A stretch of DNA of 64,000 nt from Flavobacteriales bacterium (GCA_020635495.1 JACJZQ010000011.1:1-64000), one strand, 5' to 3'; numbered from the stretch's first letter, positions 1 to 8,336 are shown. Notes: generated by a model from the sequence alone, not told the origin. Translations and numbers: made by a program.

Positions 1-420
1 TGGCTCGGTCAAAAAACCGTGTTTGTATCCAAGGCTCTCCGTTGCTTCAAAACGGTTGTATTGGTCGCGCAAATGCGGAAGGCATTCCTCGTATCGGGAA
101 AGGAGGAAGAAGGCCGCGGCAAACACATCAAAGTTCAGTTCAGACTCCTGCGAATTGTGCGCGTAGAAATACTTGCCGTGCTCATTCTCCACCACACGGA
201 TGTTCTGATCCTGTACGCCTTTTTCGTGCAATAGACCAATGGAACGGAAATGGATCTCATCTCCAAGTTTGGCATGCGTGTAACTCAGTTTTGGTTCTTC
301 CGAAGCGGTAAACTCATCTTTGTCGCTCGTAAACTCCAGTTTCAGCTCGAGCATATCGCCCAACATCACATTGAAGATGTACCGCACACGATTGGTTATG
401 CTGTGGCTGTAAATGAGCAT
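1..420 (-). CDS. Polysaccharide deacetylase-like protein, N-terminal part (partial)
   Basis: The reading frame is open from the ATG at 420-418 to the window edge, giving 140 codons with no stop. The translation begins MLIYSHSITNRVRYIFN and continues with SYTHAKLGD and FFLLSRYEECLP. From memory this matches the N-terminal domain (DUF7033-like) that precedes the NodB/polysaccharide deacetylase domain in a Bacteroidota family of about 430 residues. The catalytic deacetylase domain would lie outside the window, so the enzymatic role is inferred from the family only. Its ATG shares one base with the TGA of the epimerase gene upstream (TGATG at 422-418), which points to translational coupling in a polysaccharide-related cluster. 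No signal peptide is visible. Confidence 0.75.
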   Translation of the reverse strand, partial: MLIYSHSITNRVRYIFNVMLGDMLELKLEFTSDKDEFTASEEPKLSYTHAKLGDEIHFRSIGLLHEKGVQDQNIRVVENEHGKYFYAHNSQESELNFDVFAAAFFLLSRYEECLPHLRDQYNRFEATESLGYKHGFLTEP

Positions 421-1577
421 CAGTTCAGATGGTCTATGATTGATCGGCAGATGAATTCTGCGGCTTTTCCGTCTCCGAAAATCTCTGGGAATTCCGGTAT
501 CGGAATTGCCTTGAAATGGTTGTAAGCCGTTTTGATCTTTTCAGGATCAGAACCCGCCAGAATAGCACAGTTGCTTTCCACAATTTCCGTCCATTCTGTT
601 TCAGGACGAAGAATAACACAAGGCTTTTTTACGAAGAATGCTTCTTTCTGAACACCACCGCTGTCGGTCATTACCAGTTTCGAATTCTTCTCCAAAAGGA
701 TCATTTCCAAGAACCCCACAGGCTCAATGACCTTGAAGTTCGGATTGCTCTGAACTTTCTTTATGTTCTCATCATCAGCTTGCGCGATTTTGTTGGCTGT
801 CCGCGGATGAAGCGGTAAAACCATTTGAACATCGTCTGCCAAGGAAATCTCATTCAAAGCATTCAGGATTCCTGAGAGCACATTAATATCATCTGTGTTC
901 TGAGGCCTGTGAATGGTGGAAAGCACGTAATTACCCTTGTCGATTCCATGCTTCTCGAAAAGCGATTCGTACTCATCGGCCTTATCGGAATAGAAGAGCG
1001 TGTTATCGTACATCAGGTCGCCACAATGAAAAACATATGGGTTGTCGATGTCTGCTTTTCCTCGCTGTTGTGCTTCTCTTAACGTTCGGAATCCTTCTTT
1101 TTCCAGATTTCGTGATCCAGCTTTGGTTGGCGAATAGAGCAGGGTAGAAGCGTGGTCGGCTGTAATGCGATTCACTTCCTCTGGCATGCGCTTGTTGAAT
1201 GAACGCAGACCAGATTCTATATGTATGACAGGAACGTGGATTTTTGCGGCAGCCAAAGCACCTGCCAGCGTGGAATTCGTATCTCCATAAATAACCAGTG
1301 CGTCAGGTTTTTCCTTGATAATGACCTGCTCGATGCTATCGAGCATTCTGCTCGTCTGCTGACCATGACTTCCAGAACCGATTTCCAGGTTGTAATCGGC
1401 TTTAGGAATGCCCATTTCCTCAAAGAAAACCTCAGACATACCATGGTCGTAGTGCTGCCCTGTGTGAACGAGCACTTCGGTCAGTTCATCGGCAAACTTG
1501 GTTCGGATGGCTCGGTTCAATGCCGCAGCTTTTATGATTTGCGGCCGCGCACCGATAATGGTCAACAATTTCTTCAT
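420..1577 (-). CDS. wecB: UDP-N-acetylglucosamine 2-epimerase (non-hydrolysing)
   Basis: 385 residues, the normal length for the WecB/MnaA family. The enzyme interconverts UDP-GlcNAc and UDP-ManNAc in the cytoplasm for surface polysaccharide synthesis. The N-terminus has the Rossmann-type TIIGARPQIIK motif. The family's active-site blocks appear in order: VIYGDTNSTLAG (catalytic Asp region), HIESGLRS (Glu), MPEEVNR (Glu) and STIHRPQN (His). The nucleotide-binding MTDSGGVQKEA segment follows near the C-terminus. I prefer the ATG at 1577 to the TTG one codon upstream because it overlaps the TGA of radC (TGATG), the same arrangement as at its own 3' end. It is probably co-transcribed with radC and the deacetylase-like gene. 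Confidence 0.95.
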   Translation of the reverse strand: MKKLLTIIGARPQIIKAAALNRAIRTKFADELTEVLVHTGQHYDHGMSEVFFEEMGIPKADYNLEIGSGSHGQQTSRMLDSIEQVIIKEKPDALVIYGDTNSTLAGALAAAKIHVPVIHIESGLRSFNKRMPEEVNRITADHASTLLYSPTKAGSRNLEKEGFRTLREAQQRGKADIDNPYVFHCGDLMYDNTLFYSDKADEYESLFEKHGIDKGNYVLSTIHRPQNTDDINVLSGILNALNEISLADDVQMVLPLHPRTANKIAQADDENIKKVQSNPNFKVIEPVGFLEMILLEKNSKLVMTDSGGVQKEAFFVKKPCVILRPETEWTEIVESNCAILAGSDPEKIKTAYNHFKAIPIPEFPEIFGDGKAAEFICRSIIDHLN

Positions 1578-2275
1578 CAAAACACTCCTTCGTCCACAAA
1601 GCTAAAGTAATCCCGTTCTCCAATGATCAAGTGGTCAAGAACAGGAATGTCGAGTGCTTTTCCGGCCTCTTTCAGTTTGCGAGTGAGCTGATGATCGGCC
1701 TGACTGGGCTTCAGGTTTCCCGAAGGATGATTGTGTGCCAGAATAATACCGGATGCTGGAAACTGAACAGCCATTTTGAACACCACTTTTGGGTCGACCA
1801 CCGTACCTGAAACACCTCCTTTTGAAATGTTCTGCTTACCAATTACAGCGTTTGCCCGATTCAGAAAAATGACCCAGAATTCTTCGTGGTTCAGGTCTCC
1901 CAAATGCGGATAAATGGTATCGAAAGCAGAGCGGCTATCCGTTATCTTGATTCGTTTCTCAGGTTCAGCATCTTTCCTTCGTCTTCCCAATTCCAACGCA
2001 GCAATAATACTGATGGCTTTAGCTTCGCCAATTCCTTTGAATTGCATCAGATCCTTCACGGTCAGTTTCCCCAACTCAGAAAGATTGTTGTTCAAGCTCT
2101 GAAGTATACGTTTGGAAAGGTCTACAGCCGTTTCTTCCGTATTTCCGGAACCAATGAGAATGGCAATCAGTTCAGCATCACTCAAAGCCGACTTTCCTTT
2201 GAGGAGCAGTTTCTCTCTTGGTCGGTCATCTTCGGCCCAAGAACGAATTCCCTTTACTGGTTTGTAATCTTCCAT
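1577..2275 (-). CDS. radC: RadC family protein (JAB/MPN domain)
   Basis: 232 residues, full length for RadC. The N-terminal half has a helix-hairpin-helix-like segment (MQFKGIGEAKAISIIAALELGRR). The C-terminal half is a JAB-type metalloprotease-fold domain with HNHPSGNLKPSQAD, in which H181, H183 and D194 would be the metal ligands. The biochemical function of RadC is unsettled; the old DNA-repair assignment is not well supported. The start at 2275 (ATG) is preferred to a TTG one codon upstream. It is the first gene of a run with one-base overlaps into wecB, and it lies just after the rpsT terminator. Confidence 0.93.
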   Translation of the reverse strand: MEDYKPVKGIRSWAEDDRPREKLLLKGKSALSDAELIAILIGSGNTEETAVDLSKRILQSLNNNLSELGKLTVKDLMQFKGIGEAKAISIIAALELGRRRKDAEPEKRIKITDSRSAFDTIYPHLGDLNHEEFWVIFLNRANAVIGKQNISKGGVSGTVVDPKVVFKMAVQFPASGIILAHNHPSGNLKPSQADHQLTRKLKEAGKALDIPVLDHLIIGERDYFSFVDEGVF

Positions 2276-2299
2276 CAACTACCAAGATAATTATCGGCA

Positions 2300-2331
2300 A
2301 AAAAAAACCCCGCTCCGAAATCGGAACGAGG
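2300..2331 (-). terminator. Rho-independent terminator after rpsT
   Basis: On the minus strand an 11-bp stem (CCTCGTTCCGA with TCGGAGCGGGG, two G-U wobbles, 2-nt loop, 2331-2308) is followed by a run of T residues. It lies between the rpsT stop and radC, so it ends the rpsT transcript. On the plus strand the stem is also followed by T-poor, A-rich DNA, so it acts in the minus direction only. Confidence 0.85.
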
Positions 2332-2354
2332 TAAAAAAAATCGATTGTCTATTC

Positions 2355-2606
2355 TTAAAGAGCGTTAACGTGAAGCGCGAGTTTCGACTTCAAGTTAGAT
2401 GCTTTGTTCTTGTGAATGATGTTGTTCTTGGCCAATTTGTCAACCAAAGCAATAACAACAGGATACTGCTCAGCAGCAACTTTCTTGTCGGTTGTTGCAC
2501 GTAGATCGCGGATAGCGTTACGTGTTGTCTTGTGAATGTATTTGTTGCGCAAACGCTTGGTTTCGTTCGAACGGATTCTCTTAAGAGCTGATTTGTGATT
2601 AGCCAT
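2355..2606 (-). CDS. rpsT: 30S ribosomal protein S20
   Basis: 83 residues. The sequence opens MANHKSALKRIRSNETKRLRN and ends KNKASNLKSKLALHVNAL, the classic Lys/Arg-rich helical S20 that binds 16S rRNA in the small subunit. Length and composition are standard. The gene is monocistronic: a TACATTTG promoter lies 29 bases upstream and a strong terminator follows the stop. There is nothing unusual about the coding region. Confidence 0.98.
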   Translation of the reverse strand: MANHKSALKRIRSNETKRLRNKYIHKTTRNAIRDLRATTDKKVAAEQYPVVIALVDKLAKNNIIHKNKASNLKSKLALHVNAL

Positions 2607-2634
2607 TGCTTCTCGTAGTCAAATTTTAGGGCTG

Positions 2635-2664
2635 CAAATGTAAACAATTAGTTTCTAGTTGCAA
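2635..2664 (-). promoter_or_regulatory. Bacteroidota-type promoter of rpsT
   Basis: On the minus strand, TTG at 2664-2662 is followed after 19 bases by TACATTTG (2642-2635). This is an exact match to the Bacteroidota housekeeping -7 consensus TAnnTTTG with correct spacing to a -33 TTG. Transcription would start about 20 bases before the rpsT ATG. Confidence 0.7.
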
Positions 2665-2689
2665 GCCGCAAGTTTCAAGAAAATAATTG

Positions 2690-2805
2690 TATCTGTTTTG
2701 ATTGATCGCACAGAGTAAAATTGAGTTTGGGAGAAGCCCAGAGAATCATTCCTCTGTGCATCTCATGTTCTCAATAAATTCTCTGTGTCAAAAAACGGTT
2801 TCGAA
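2690..2805. repeat. Candidate dispersed intergenic repeat (CTCTGTG-type)
   Basis: This spacer downstream of icd contains the degenerate string family CTCTGTGCATCTC, ATGTTCTC and TTCTCTGTGTCAAAAA. These resemble the CTCTGTGT/CCTCTGCG-type dispersed non-coding repeats seen in many Bacteroidota genomes. AGAGAAT and ATTCTCT also form a 7-bp inverted repeat around its centre. No gene is visible in it. Related modules occur at 8248-8336 and 10744-10800. Confidence 0.4.
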
Positions 2806-2831
2806 TCTCTTCATTTCGGATTTCGTGCTTC

Positions 2832-4097
2832 CTATTTCATATTTGCGATGATCTCATCCCCGAATTCGGAGGTCGAAAGTAACTCAGCGCCATCCATCAA
2901 TCGATGGAAATCAAACGTAACACGCTTGCTTGCGATGGCATTCTCAACCGAATCTTCAATAAGCTTGGCAACTTCTGTCCAACCCATGTATTCGAACATC
3001 ATGGCGCCAGAAAGGATGATTGAACTCGGGTTTACCATGTTTTTACCAGCCAGTTTTGGAGCGGTTCCATGTGTGGCTTCAAAAATGGCGTAGCCTGTTG
3101 CGTAGTTGATATTCGCGCCTGGTGCAATACCGATCCCACCAACACATGCAGCTAGGGCGTCAGAAACGTAATCTCCATTCAAGTTCAGCGTGGCCACAAC
3201 TGAATGCTGTTTCGGGTAAAGCAGAATTTCCTGCAAGAACGCATCAGCAATGCAATCCTTGATCAAGACTTTTCCAGCGGCTTGCGCGTCTTCCTGTGCT
3301 TGATTGGCAGCATCAATTCCTTCTGTGGATAGGATGCGGTCGTATATGCCCCAAGTGAAAACTTTGTCGGCATAATCGCGCTCCGCAACATCATAACCCC
3401 ATTGCTTAAAGCTTCCTTCCGTAAACTTCATGATGTTCCCTTTGTGAACAATCGTAACAGAAGGTTTTTTGTGTTCAATAGCGTAATCAATTGAGGCTTT
3501 TACCAAACGCTCTGTTCCTTCTTTCGAAACGGGTTTGATACCGATTGAAGTGGTTTCAGGAAAGCGAATGTTTCGTGCTCCAAAATCATCTTGAAGAATT
3601 TTAACGAGCTTCTTGCAATCAGCCGTTTCAGCTTGGAATTCAATTCCTGCGTAAATGTCTTCCGTGTTCTCTCGGAAGATGACCATGTCCGTGTATTCTG
3701 GATGTATAAGCGGAGAAGGGACACCTTTGAACCATCGCACCGGACGCAGACAGACATATAGGTCAAGTGTTTGGCGCAACTGAACATTCAAAGAGCGGAT
3801 TCCGCCACCAATTGGTGTTGTCAATGGGCCTTTGATGGCAACCAGATGTTTTTGAACAGCATCTAGCGTTGCACTCGGCAGCCACTCTCCAGTTTCGTGG
3901 TAAGCTTTTTCTCCTGCCAGAACTTCAAGCCACTCGACTTTTCGTTCGCTTCCGTAAACTTTCTCAACGGCCGCATCGAACACTTTTCGTGCTGGTGTCC
4001 ATATGTCAACTCCAATTCCATCGCCTTCAATGAATGGAATGATCGGATTGTTTGGAACTGTAAGTTTCCCGTTCTCAATTGTTATTGAATTCCCCAT
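2832..4097 (-). CDS. icd: NADP-dependent isocitrate dehydrogenase
   Basis: 421 residues, the E. coli Icd type. It oxidatively decarboxylates isocitrate to 2-oxoglutarate in the TCA cycle. Visible family motifs are PIIPFIEGDGIGVDIW at the N-terminus, GGIRSLNVQLRQ (substrate-binding Ser in the loop), IFRENTEDIYAGIE, IVHKGNIMKFTEG and ANLNLNGDYVSDA-type metal-binding sequence, then EATHGTAPKLAGKN near the C-terminus. The start MGNSITIENGKL is well placed. It sits 38 bases behind the Nudix-fold regulator gene on the same strand, so read-through from that promoter is possible, though the functions are not obviously linked. Confidence 0.96.
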   Translation of the reverse strand: MGNSITIENGKLTVPNNPIIPFIEGDGIGVDIWTPARKVFDAAVEKVYGSERKVEWLEVLAGEKAYHETGEWLPSATLDAVQKHLVAIKGPLTTPIGGGIRSLNVQLRQTLDLYVCLRPVRWFKGVPSPLIHPEYTDMVIFRENTEDIYAGIEFQAETADCKKLVKILQDDFGARNIRFPETTSIGIKPVSKEGTERLVKASIDYAIEHKKPSVTIVHKGNIMKFTEGSFKQWGYDVAERDYADKVFTWGIYDRILSTEGIDAANQAQEDAQAAGKVLIKDCIADAFLQEILLYPKQHSVVATLNLNGDYVSDALAACVGGIGIAPGANINYATGYAIFEATHGTAPKLAGKNMVNPSSIILSGAMMFEYMGWTEVAKLIEDSVENAIASKRVTFDFHRLMDGAELLSTSEFGDEIIANMK

Positions 4098-4135
4098 GTC
4101 GTCCTCTACGTAAAGTCGGTCGCGAAGTTATTGTT

Positions 4136-4876
4136 CTAGGCGAAATCAAATGTTGCGCTGAAACTATCCTTGTAATTGTTGTTGCTGAAGCGATATAATT
4201 GAGCAGGTTTATGGGCAACGCCTTTCTGCTTTTCGTCCAACGCAACAAGGAACTTCATACCCTGAACTTTCCTTCTGAAGTTCCTTTTATCGATCTCAAC
4301 TCCCATAACGGTCTCATAGAGATTTTGTAGCTGACGCAAGGTGAATTTTGCCGGAAGCAACTCAAAACCAACAGGTTCGCTGCGCATTTTCTGTTTGAGG
4401 GAGGCTAGTCCTGATTCTAGTATCAGGTTGTGGTCAAATGCCAATTCTGGCACATCTTCATATCTGACCCACTCGGCCTTTCTGGCAAACGAACTTGCCG
4501 AAGGCGCAAAATCTTCTGGTTTTATCAGCGCGTAATAACCGATGGTGACCACCCGCGCATCCGGATCTTTACGAATACTGCGCAACCATTCAAGGTCGTT
4601 TTCACGTTTCACGCGAAGCGGATTGCCAAATGCAGCAAACTGTTGTAGAAACAGATTATCAATGTTGGTCAGTTCTTTAAGTACACGGTTCGCAGCTTCG
4701 TCCAGATCTTCGTCATTTCGAATCAGGTCTCCAGGTAACTGGTAGTTTTTTCCTTCAGTATTGTCCGGATTGTCGCGCTCAATAAGTAGCACTTTTAAAC
4801 CTGCTTTATCGAAACCGAAAACCACGCAGTCAACAGATACATTCGGGTTGAGTCCTAAGTTTTGGCTTTCTGACAT
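4136..4876 (-). CDS. Nudix-fold transcriptional regulator (NrtR/AraR-like), probable regulator of the starch locus
   Basis: 246 residues. The first ~150 form a Nudix fold (VSVDCVVFGFD, QLPGDLIRNDEDL, VTIGYYALIKP). The last ~80 match the winged-helix C-terminus of NrtR-type regulators (FTLRQLQNLYETVMG, DKRNFRRKVQGM). The Nudix box is degenerate: where hydrolases have REUxEE this protein has RVLKEL. This argues for ligand sensing and DNA binding rather than hydrolysis. Nudix-family regulators of sugar use are known in Bacteroidota (AraR of B. thetaiotaomicron). It is divergent from the kinase/glucosidase genes, and the 17-bp inverted repeat in the shared spacer recurs before susC. Control of that locus is inferred from this arrangement. 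Confidence 0.85.
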   Translation of the reverse strand: MSESQNLGLNPNVSVDCVVFGFDKAGLKVLLIERDNPDNTEGKNYQLPGDLIRNDEDLDEAANRVLKELTNIDNLFLQQFAAFGNPLRVKRENDLEWLRSIRKDPDARVVTIGYYALIKPEDFAPSASSFARKAEWVRYEDVPELAFDHNLILESGLASLKQKMRSEPVGFELLPAKFTLRQLQNLYETVMGVEIDKRNFRRKVQGMKFLVALDEKQKGVAHKPAQLYRFSNNNYKDSFSATFDFA

Positions 4877-4921
4877 ACCTTGGGGTTAATTTAGATCTGC
4901 TTGGAAGAGAAGAAATTACTT

Positions 4922-4938
4922 AGTGTCAAAATAACACT
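4922..4938. promoter_or_regulatory. Candidate operator of the Nudix-fold regulator (site 1)
   Basis: AGTGTCA-AAA-TAACACT lies in the 107-bp spacer between the regulator and the kinase gene. Flanking bases extend the symmetry to TTAGTGT at 4920-4926 and ACACTAA at 4934-4940, a perfect 7-bp inverted repeat. The same half-sites with the same 3-bp centre occur at 12181-12197 before susC. From here the site could control both divergent genes. Confidence 0.65.
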
Positions 4939-4983
4939 AACTTGCTTTTCTTTGCAAGTAAATTCAGATTATATCGAGGTTAA

Positions 4984-5835
4984 ATGATATTGATTGCAGA
5001 CAGCGGTAGCACCAAGTGCGACTGGAAATTGATGGACGGTGAAGCGGAGGTTGGCTCGGTGAGTACCATGGGTTTCAACCCGTATTTCCACAGCGAGGCA
5101 ATAATCAGTGCAACGCTGAAAGCGCAGCGGCTTTTCACGCAGAATGCGGATTCGATCACGGAAGTGTACATCTACAGCGCAGGATGCTCAAGTCCCGATC
5201 TGAACAAGATAGTTGAGAAGGGTCTGAGAGCGGTCTTTACCAAGGCCAAGATCATGGTTGACCATGATGTTCTGGGAGCAGCTTTGGCGGCTTGTCAGGG
5301 CGAGCCTGGGATTGCCTGTATTCTCGGAACGGGTTCAAATTCATGCTATTACAATGGAGAAACCACATATGAGGAAATCCCTTCGCTGGCGTACATTCTT
5401 GGTGATGAAGGCAGCGGCAGTTGGTACGGAAAGCAACTGCTGAGGGATTATTTGTACAAAGAGCCGATTCCGCTCGAATTGAGACGTGAATTGGAGGAGC
5501 AGGGCCACGACAAGAACAGCATTATGGAAAACATTTACATGCAAGAGCACGCCAATGTTTATCTGGCTTCTTTCATGAAAACTATCTCCAAATACAAGGA
5601 AACTGAATATATTAAAACCATGATTCATGATGGCATGAGGGCGTTTCTGCTGCGCCACGTTTGCTGCTTCAAAAATCACAAAGAGGTGAAGACGAATTTT
5701 GTTGGTTCCATCGCTTATTACTTCCAAGATATTCTGAAAGAAGAAGCCTCAAAACTGGGGATTTCGATAGGCAATGTCATCAAGAAACCAATTGACGGAT
5801 TGGTGGAATATCACCTCAAACATCAGGTTCAGTAA
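4984..5835 (+). CDS. BadF/BadG-type sugar kinase (N-acetylglucosamine kinase/glucokinase-like)
   Basis: 283 residues of the ASKHA fold. The phosphate-1 loop is ILIADSGSTKCDWKLMDG at the N-terminus. The catalytic Asp region is VDHDVLGAALAA, and the second nucleotide loop is ACILGTGSNSCYYNG, followed by YILGDEGSGSWYGKQLL. These are the hallmarks of the BadF/NagK family. In a starch locus beside a GH31 glucosidase the natural substrate may be glucose released from maltodextrin, but GlcNAc is equally possible from sequence. The stop TAA and the ATG of the GH31 gene share one base (TAATG at 5833-5837), so the two are translationally coupled. The protein is cytoplasmic with no signal peptide. Confidence 0.88.
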   Translation: MILIADSGSTKCDWKLMDGEAEVGSVSTMGFNPYFHSEAIISATLKAQRLFTQNADSITEVYIYSAGCSSPDLNKIVEKGLRAVFTKAKIMVDHDVLGAALAACQGEPGIACILGTGSNSCYYNGETTYEEIPSLAYILGDEGSGSWYGKQLLRDYLYKEPIPLELRRELEEQGHDKNSIMENIYMQEHANVYLASFMKTISKYKETEYIKTMIHDGMRAFLLRHVCCFKNHKEVKTNFVGSIAYYFQDILKEEASKLGISIGNVIKKPIDGLVEYHLKHQVQ

Positions 5836-8261
5836 TGGCGCAGCTTTACAGATCGATCGGTGCTGTAGAATCTTGGGAGAAGACAGAACAAGGTCTTTTG
5901 TTGAAAACGGCAGAGTCATCAGTTCGAATTACCGTTTATTCTGATTCTGTTATTCGCGTTTTCGCTGAAAAACTGGATGATCCGCAGCACGAACTGCCTT
6001 ACGCGGTTGTTGCAGAGCCTCAGCAAGTAGATTTCGAGGTCAAGGAAACGGAAGACGTCATTTTTCTGAAGACTTTGAAGATTCGTGCTCTGATTTCCAG
6101 AAAACCGCTTCGGATATCGTTTTCAGATTTGGATGGCAATTTCCTGAATGAAGAAGATTGTGCATTAGGTACCGGTTGGATTGGCGATACAGTTGCTACA
6201 TATCGTGCGCTCAAGGAAAATGAGAAATTCATCGGGCTAGGTGAAAAGACTGGTCCATTGAACCGTGCGGGAAATGCCTATACGCAGTGGAATACAGACC
6301 ATTTCGGCTATCCGACCAATGCCGATCCAATCTATTTGAGCACGCCTTTTTACATGGGGATTCATGCAGAAGGTCACTACGGTATTTTCTTGAATAACTC
6401 GCATCGTTCGGTGGTCAATTTTGGAGCAAGCAACGACCGTTTTTCGTCCATTCAGGTCGAGGGCGGACCGATGGATTATTTCTTCTTTCATAATGATTCG
6501 GTGGCCGAAATGGTGTCGGATTATTCGTGGCTTACGGGAAGAATTCCGCTTCCGCCAAAATGGGCGCTTGGTTTTCAGCAATGTCGCTACAGTTATTATC
6601 CCGATTCAGAGGTTTTGAACGTAGCAAGAACGTTCAGAGAGAAGAAAATCCCTGCGGATGTCATTTACCTCGATATCCATTACATGCAGGATTACAAGGT
6701 TTTTACGTTTGATGAGGAGCGATTCCCGAATCCGAAACAACTGACCGCTGATCTGGAGAAAGACGGTTTCAAAACCGTTGTGATTGTTGATCCCGGAGTG
6801 AAGAGAGACAAAGGTTATAAGCCTTGCGAGGACGGAGTCAAGAATGATGTATTCGTAAAGTATCCTGACGGAGAATTGCATGCTGCTCAGGTTTGGCCAG
6901 GCTGGAGTTATTTTCCTGATTTCACTAAAGAATCAGCCCGTAATTGGTGGTCGGATAAGATGAAATTCTACACCGATAACGGCATTCGTGGTTTCTGGAA
7001 TGATATGAACGAACCTGCCAGTTGGGGGCAAATGACACCAGACCTGATTGAGTTCGATTTTGATGGAAGCAAGACATCACATCGCGAAGCAAGGAACGTT
7101 TATGGCGGATTGATGTCTCGTGCGACCAAAGAGGGAGCCGATAAGTATTTGGATAACAAGCGTCCGTTGATGCTGACGCGCGCAGGTTTCTCGGGCGTGC
7201 AGCGGTATGCCGCGGTTTGGACGGGCGACAACATTGCTTCGGATGAACACATGATGGCTGGTGTTCGACTCATCAACAGCATGGGTTTGACCGGGATTCC
7301 ATTTGCTGGTTATGACGTTGGCGGTTTTGTAGGCGAAGCATCTTCCGATCTGTTTGCCCGTTGGATTTCAATCGGAGCGTTCAGCCCGTTTTTCCGTGCG
7401 CACAGCATGATCGGAACGCGGAATGCAGAGCCTTGGACCTTTGGTGAAACTTCAGAAGCCATCGCTCGGAATTACATCAATCTGCGCTACAAACTGATGC
7501 CGACCATTTACACGGCAATGCATCGCGCAACAATTGATGGAATGCCGTTGGTAAGGTCGTTGGCGTTGCTTTATCCAATGGATGAAAAGGTTTACGAGCC
7601 AGCGTATCAGAATCAATATATGTTTGGCGAATCACTGCTGGTCTGCCCTGTCGAAAGCACGAAAGATCTGGTGCGTGTTTATTTGCCAGAAGGCACTTGG
7701 TATGACCTGTTAACTGACAAATACTACAAAGGAAATCAGGAAGTTGTGGTTGATTGTCCTGTAGAAAAGCTGCCTGTTTTCGTCAAGCGTGGCGCTCCGA
7801 TCATTACGCAAAGCTTGGTTCAGTCAACTGCCGAGAAACACGATGGTGTTCTGAATCTGCACGTGTGGTTCAAGGCAGAAGGAACTGCGTGCATTTACGA
7901 AGATGATGGCGAAAGCTACGACCATCAAAATGGTAAATGGAGCTCGCGAGAGATCAAATACGATTGCCCGAACAATACCATCTTATTTGGCGCTCAGGAA
8001 GGAGATTATGCTTCAGATTTTGACAAAGTAAGAGTGATTTGGCACGGATTCCATGATAGAAAGGTGAAAACCGTTGAGGTGCATGGAAAATCGCTGAAAG
8101 CTAAATCCGAAGAGCACCGTTGGGTTGATGTGCTCCCAAATTTTGACCCGTTGGGAGCGAGTGTGGTTGATTATAAATGCGATGTATTTACGGTTGAATT
8201 CAAGAATACGGATAAGGCGTTTGAATTAACTTGGGAGAGCGAATTATTAGAACGCGGATGA
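5835..8261 (+). CDS. Glycoside hydrolase family 31 alpha-glucosidase
   Basis: 808 residues with no signal peptide, so probably cytoplasmic. The catalytic nucleophile motif FWNDMNEPASW places the nucleophile at D390. The acid/base is D465 in WTGDNIASDEHM. GFWND, GYDVGGF and SPFFRAH support GH31. A beta-sandwich N-terminal domain precedes the barrel (residues ~1-230) and C-terminal beta domains follow (~600-808, including CIYEDDGESYDHQNG). It would hydrolyse maltose and maltodextrins from the non-reducing end, feeding glucose to the adjacent kinase. It overlaps the kinase by one base at the start and the next GH13 gene as ATGA at the end. Confidence 0.95.
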   Translation: MAQLYRSIGAVESWEKTEQGLLLKTAESSVRITVYSDSVIRVFAEKLDDPQHELPYAVVAEPQQVDFEVKETEDVIFLKTLKIRALISRKPLRISFSDLDGNFLNEEDCALGTGWIGDTVATYRALKENEKFIGLGEKTGPLNRAGNAYTQWNTDHFGYPTNADPIYLSTPFYMGIHAEGHYGIFLNNSHRSVVNFGASNDRFSSIQVEGGPMDYFFFHNDSVAEMVSDYSWLTGRIPLPPKWALGFQQCRYSYYPDSEVLNVARTFREKKIPADVIYLDIHYMQDYKVFTFDEERFPNPKQLTADLEKDGFKTVVIVDPGVKRDKGYKPCEDGVKNDVFVKYPDGELHAAQVWPGWSYFPDFTKESARNWWSDKMKFYTDNGIRGFWNDMNEPASWGQMTPDLIEFDFDGSKTSHREARNVYGGLMSRATKEGADKYLDNKRPLMLTRAGFSGVQRYAAVWTGDNIASDEHMMAGVRLINSMGLTGIPFAGYDVGGFVGEASSDLFARWISIGAFSPFFRAHSMIGTRNAEPWTFGETSEAIARNYINLRYKLMPTIYTAMHRATIDGMPLVRSLALLYPMDEKVYEPAYQNQYMFGESLLVCPVESTKDLVRVYLPEGTWYDLLTDKYYKGNQEVVVDCPVEKLPVFVKRGAPIITQSLVQSTAEKHDGVLNLHVWFKAEGTACIYEDDGESYDHQNGKWSSREIKYDCPNNTILFGAQEGDYASDFDKVRVIWHGFHDRKVKTVEVHGKSLKAKSEEHRWVDVLPNFDPLGASVVDYKCDVFTVEFKNTDKAFELTWESELLERG

Positions 8262-8336
8262 AACGGATTCAACAGATTTTCACGGATTTAATCTTTGCGC
8301 GCTTCGCCAAACCTTTGTGTCCTCTGCGGTTCAGCC
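8248..8336. repeat. Dispersed-repeat-like segment forming the start of the GH13 lipoprotein gene
   Basis: The DNA across the GH31/GH13 junction has the character of non-coding dispersed repeats, not coding sequence. AACGCGGATGAAACGGATT and CACGGATTTAATC are followed by TTTGCGCGCTTCGCC and CTTTGTGTCCTCTGCGG. Related modules occur at 10744-10800 (ACACGGATGACACGGATC) and 2690-2805 (CTCTGTG types). Here the repeat is translated into residues 1 to ~26 of the next protein. Confidence 0.5.
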
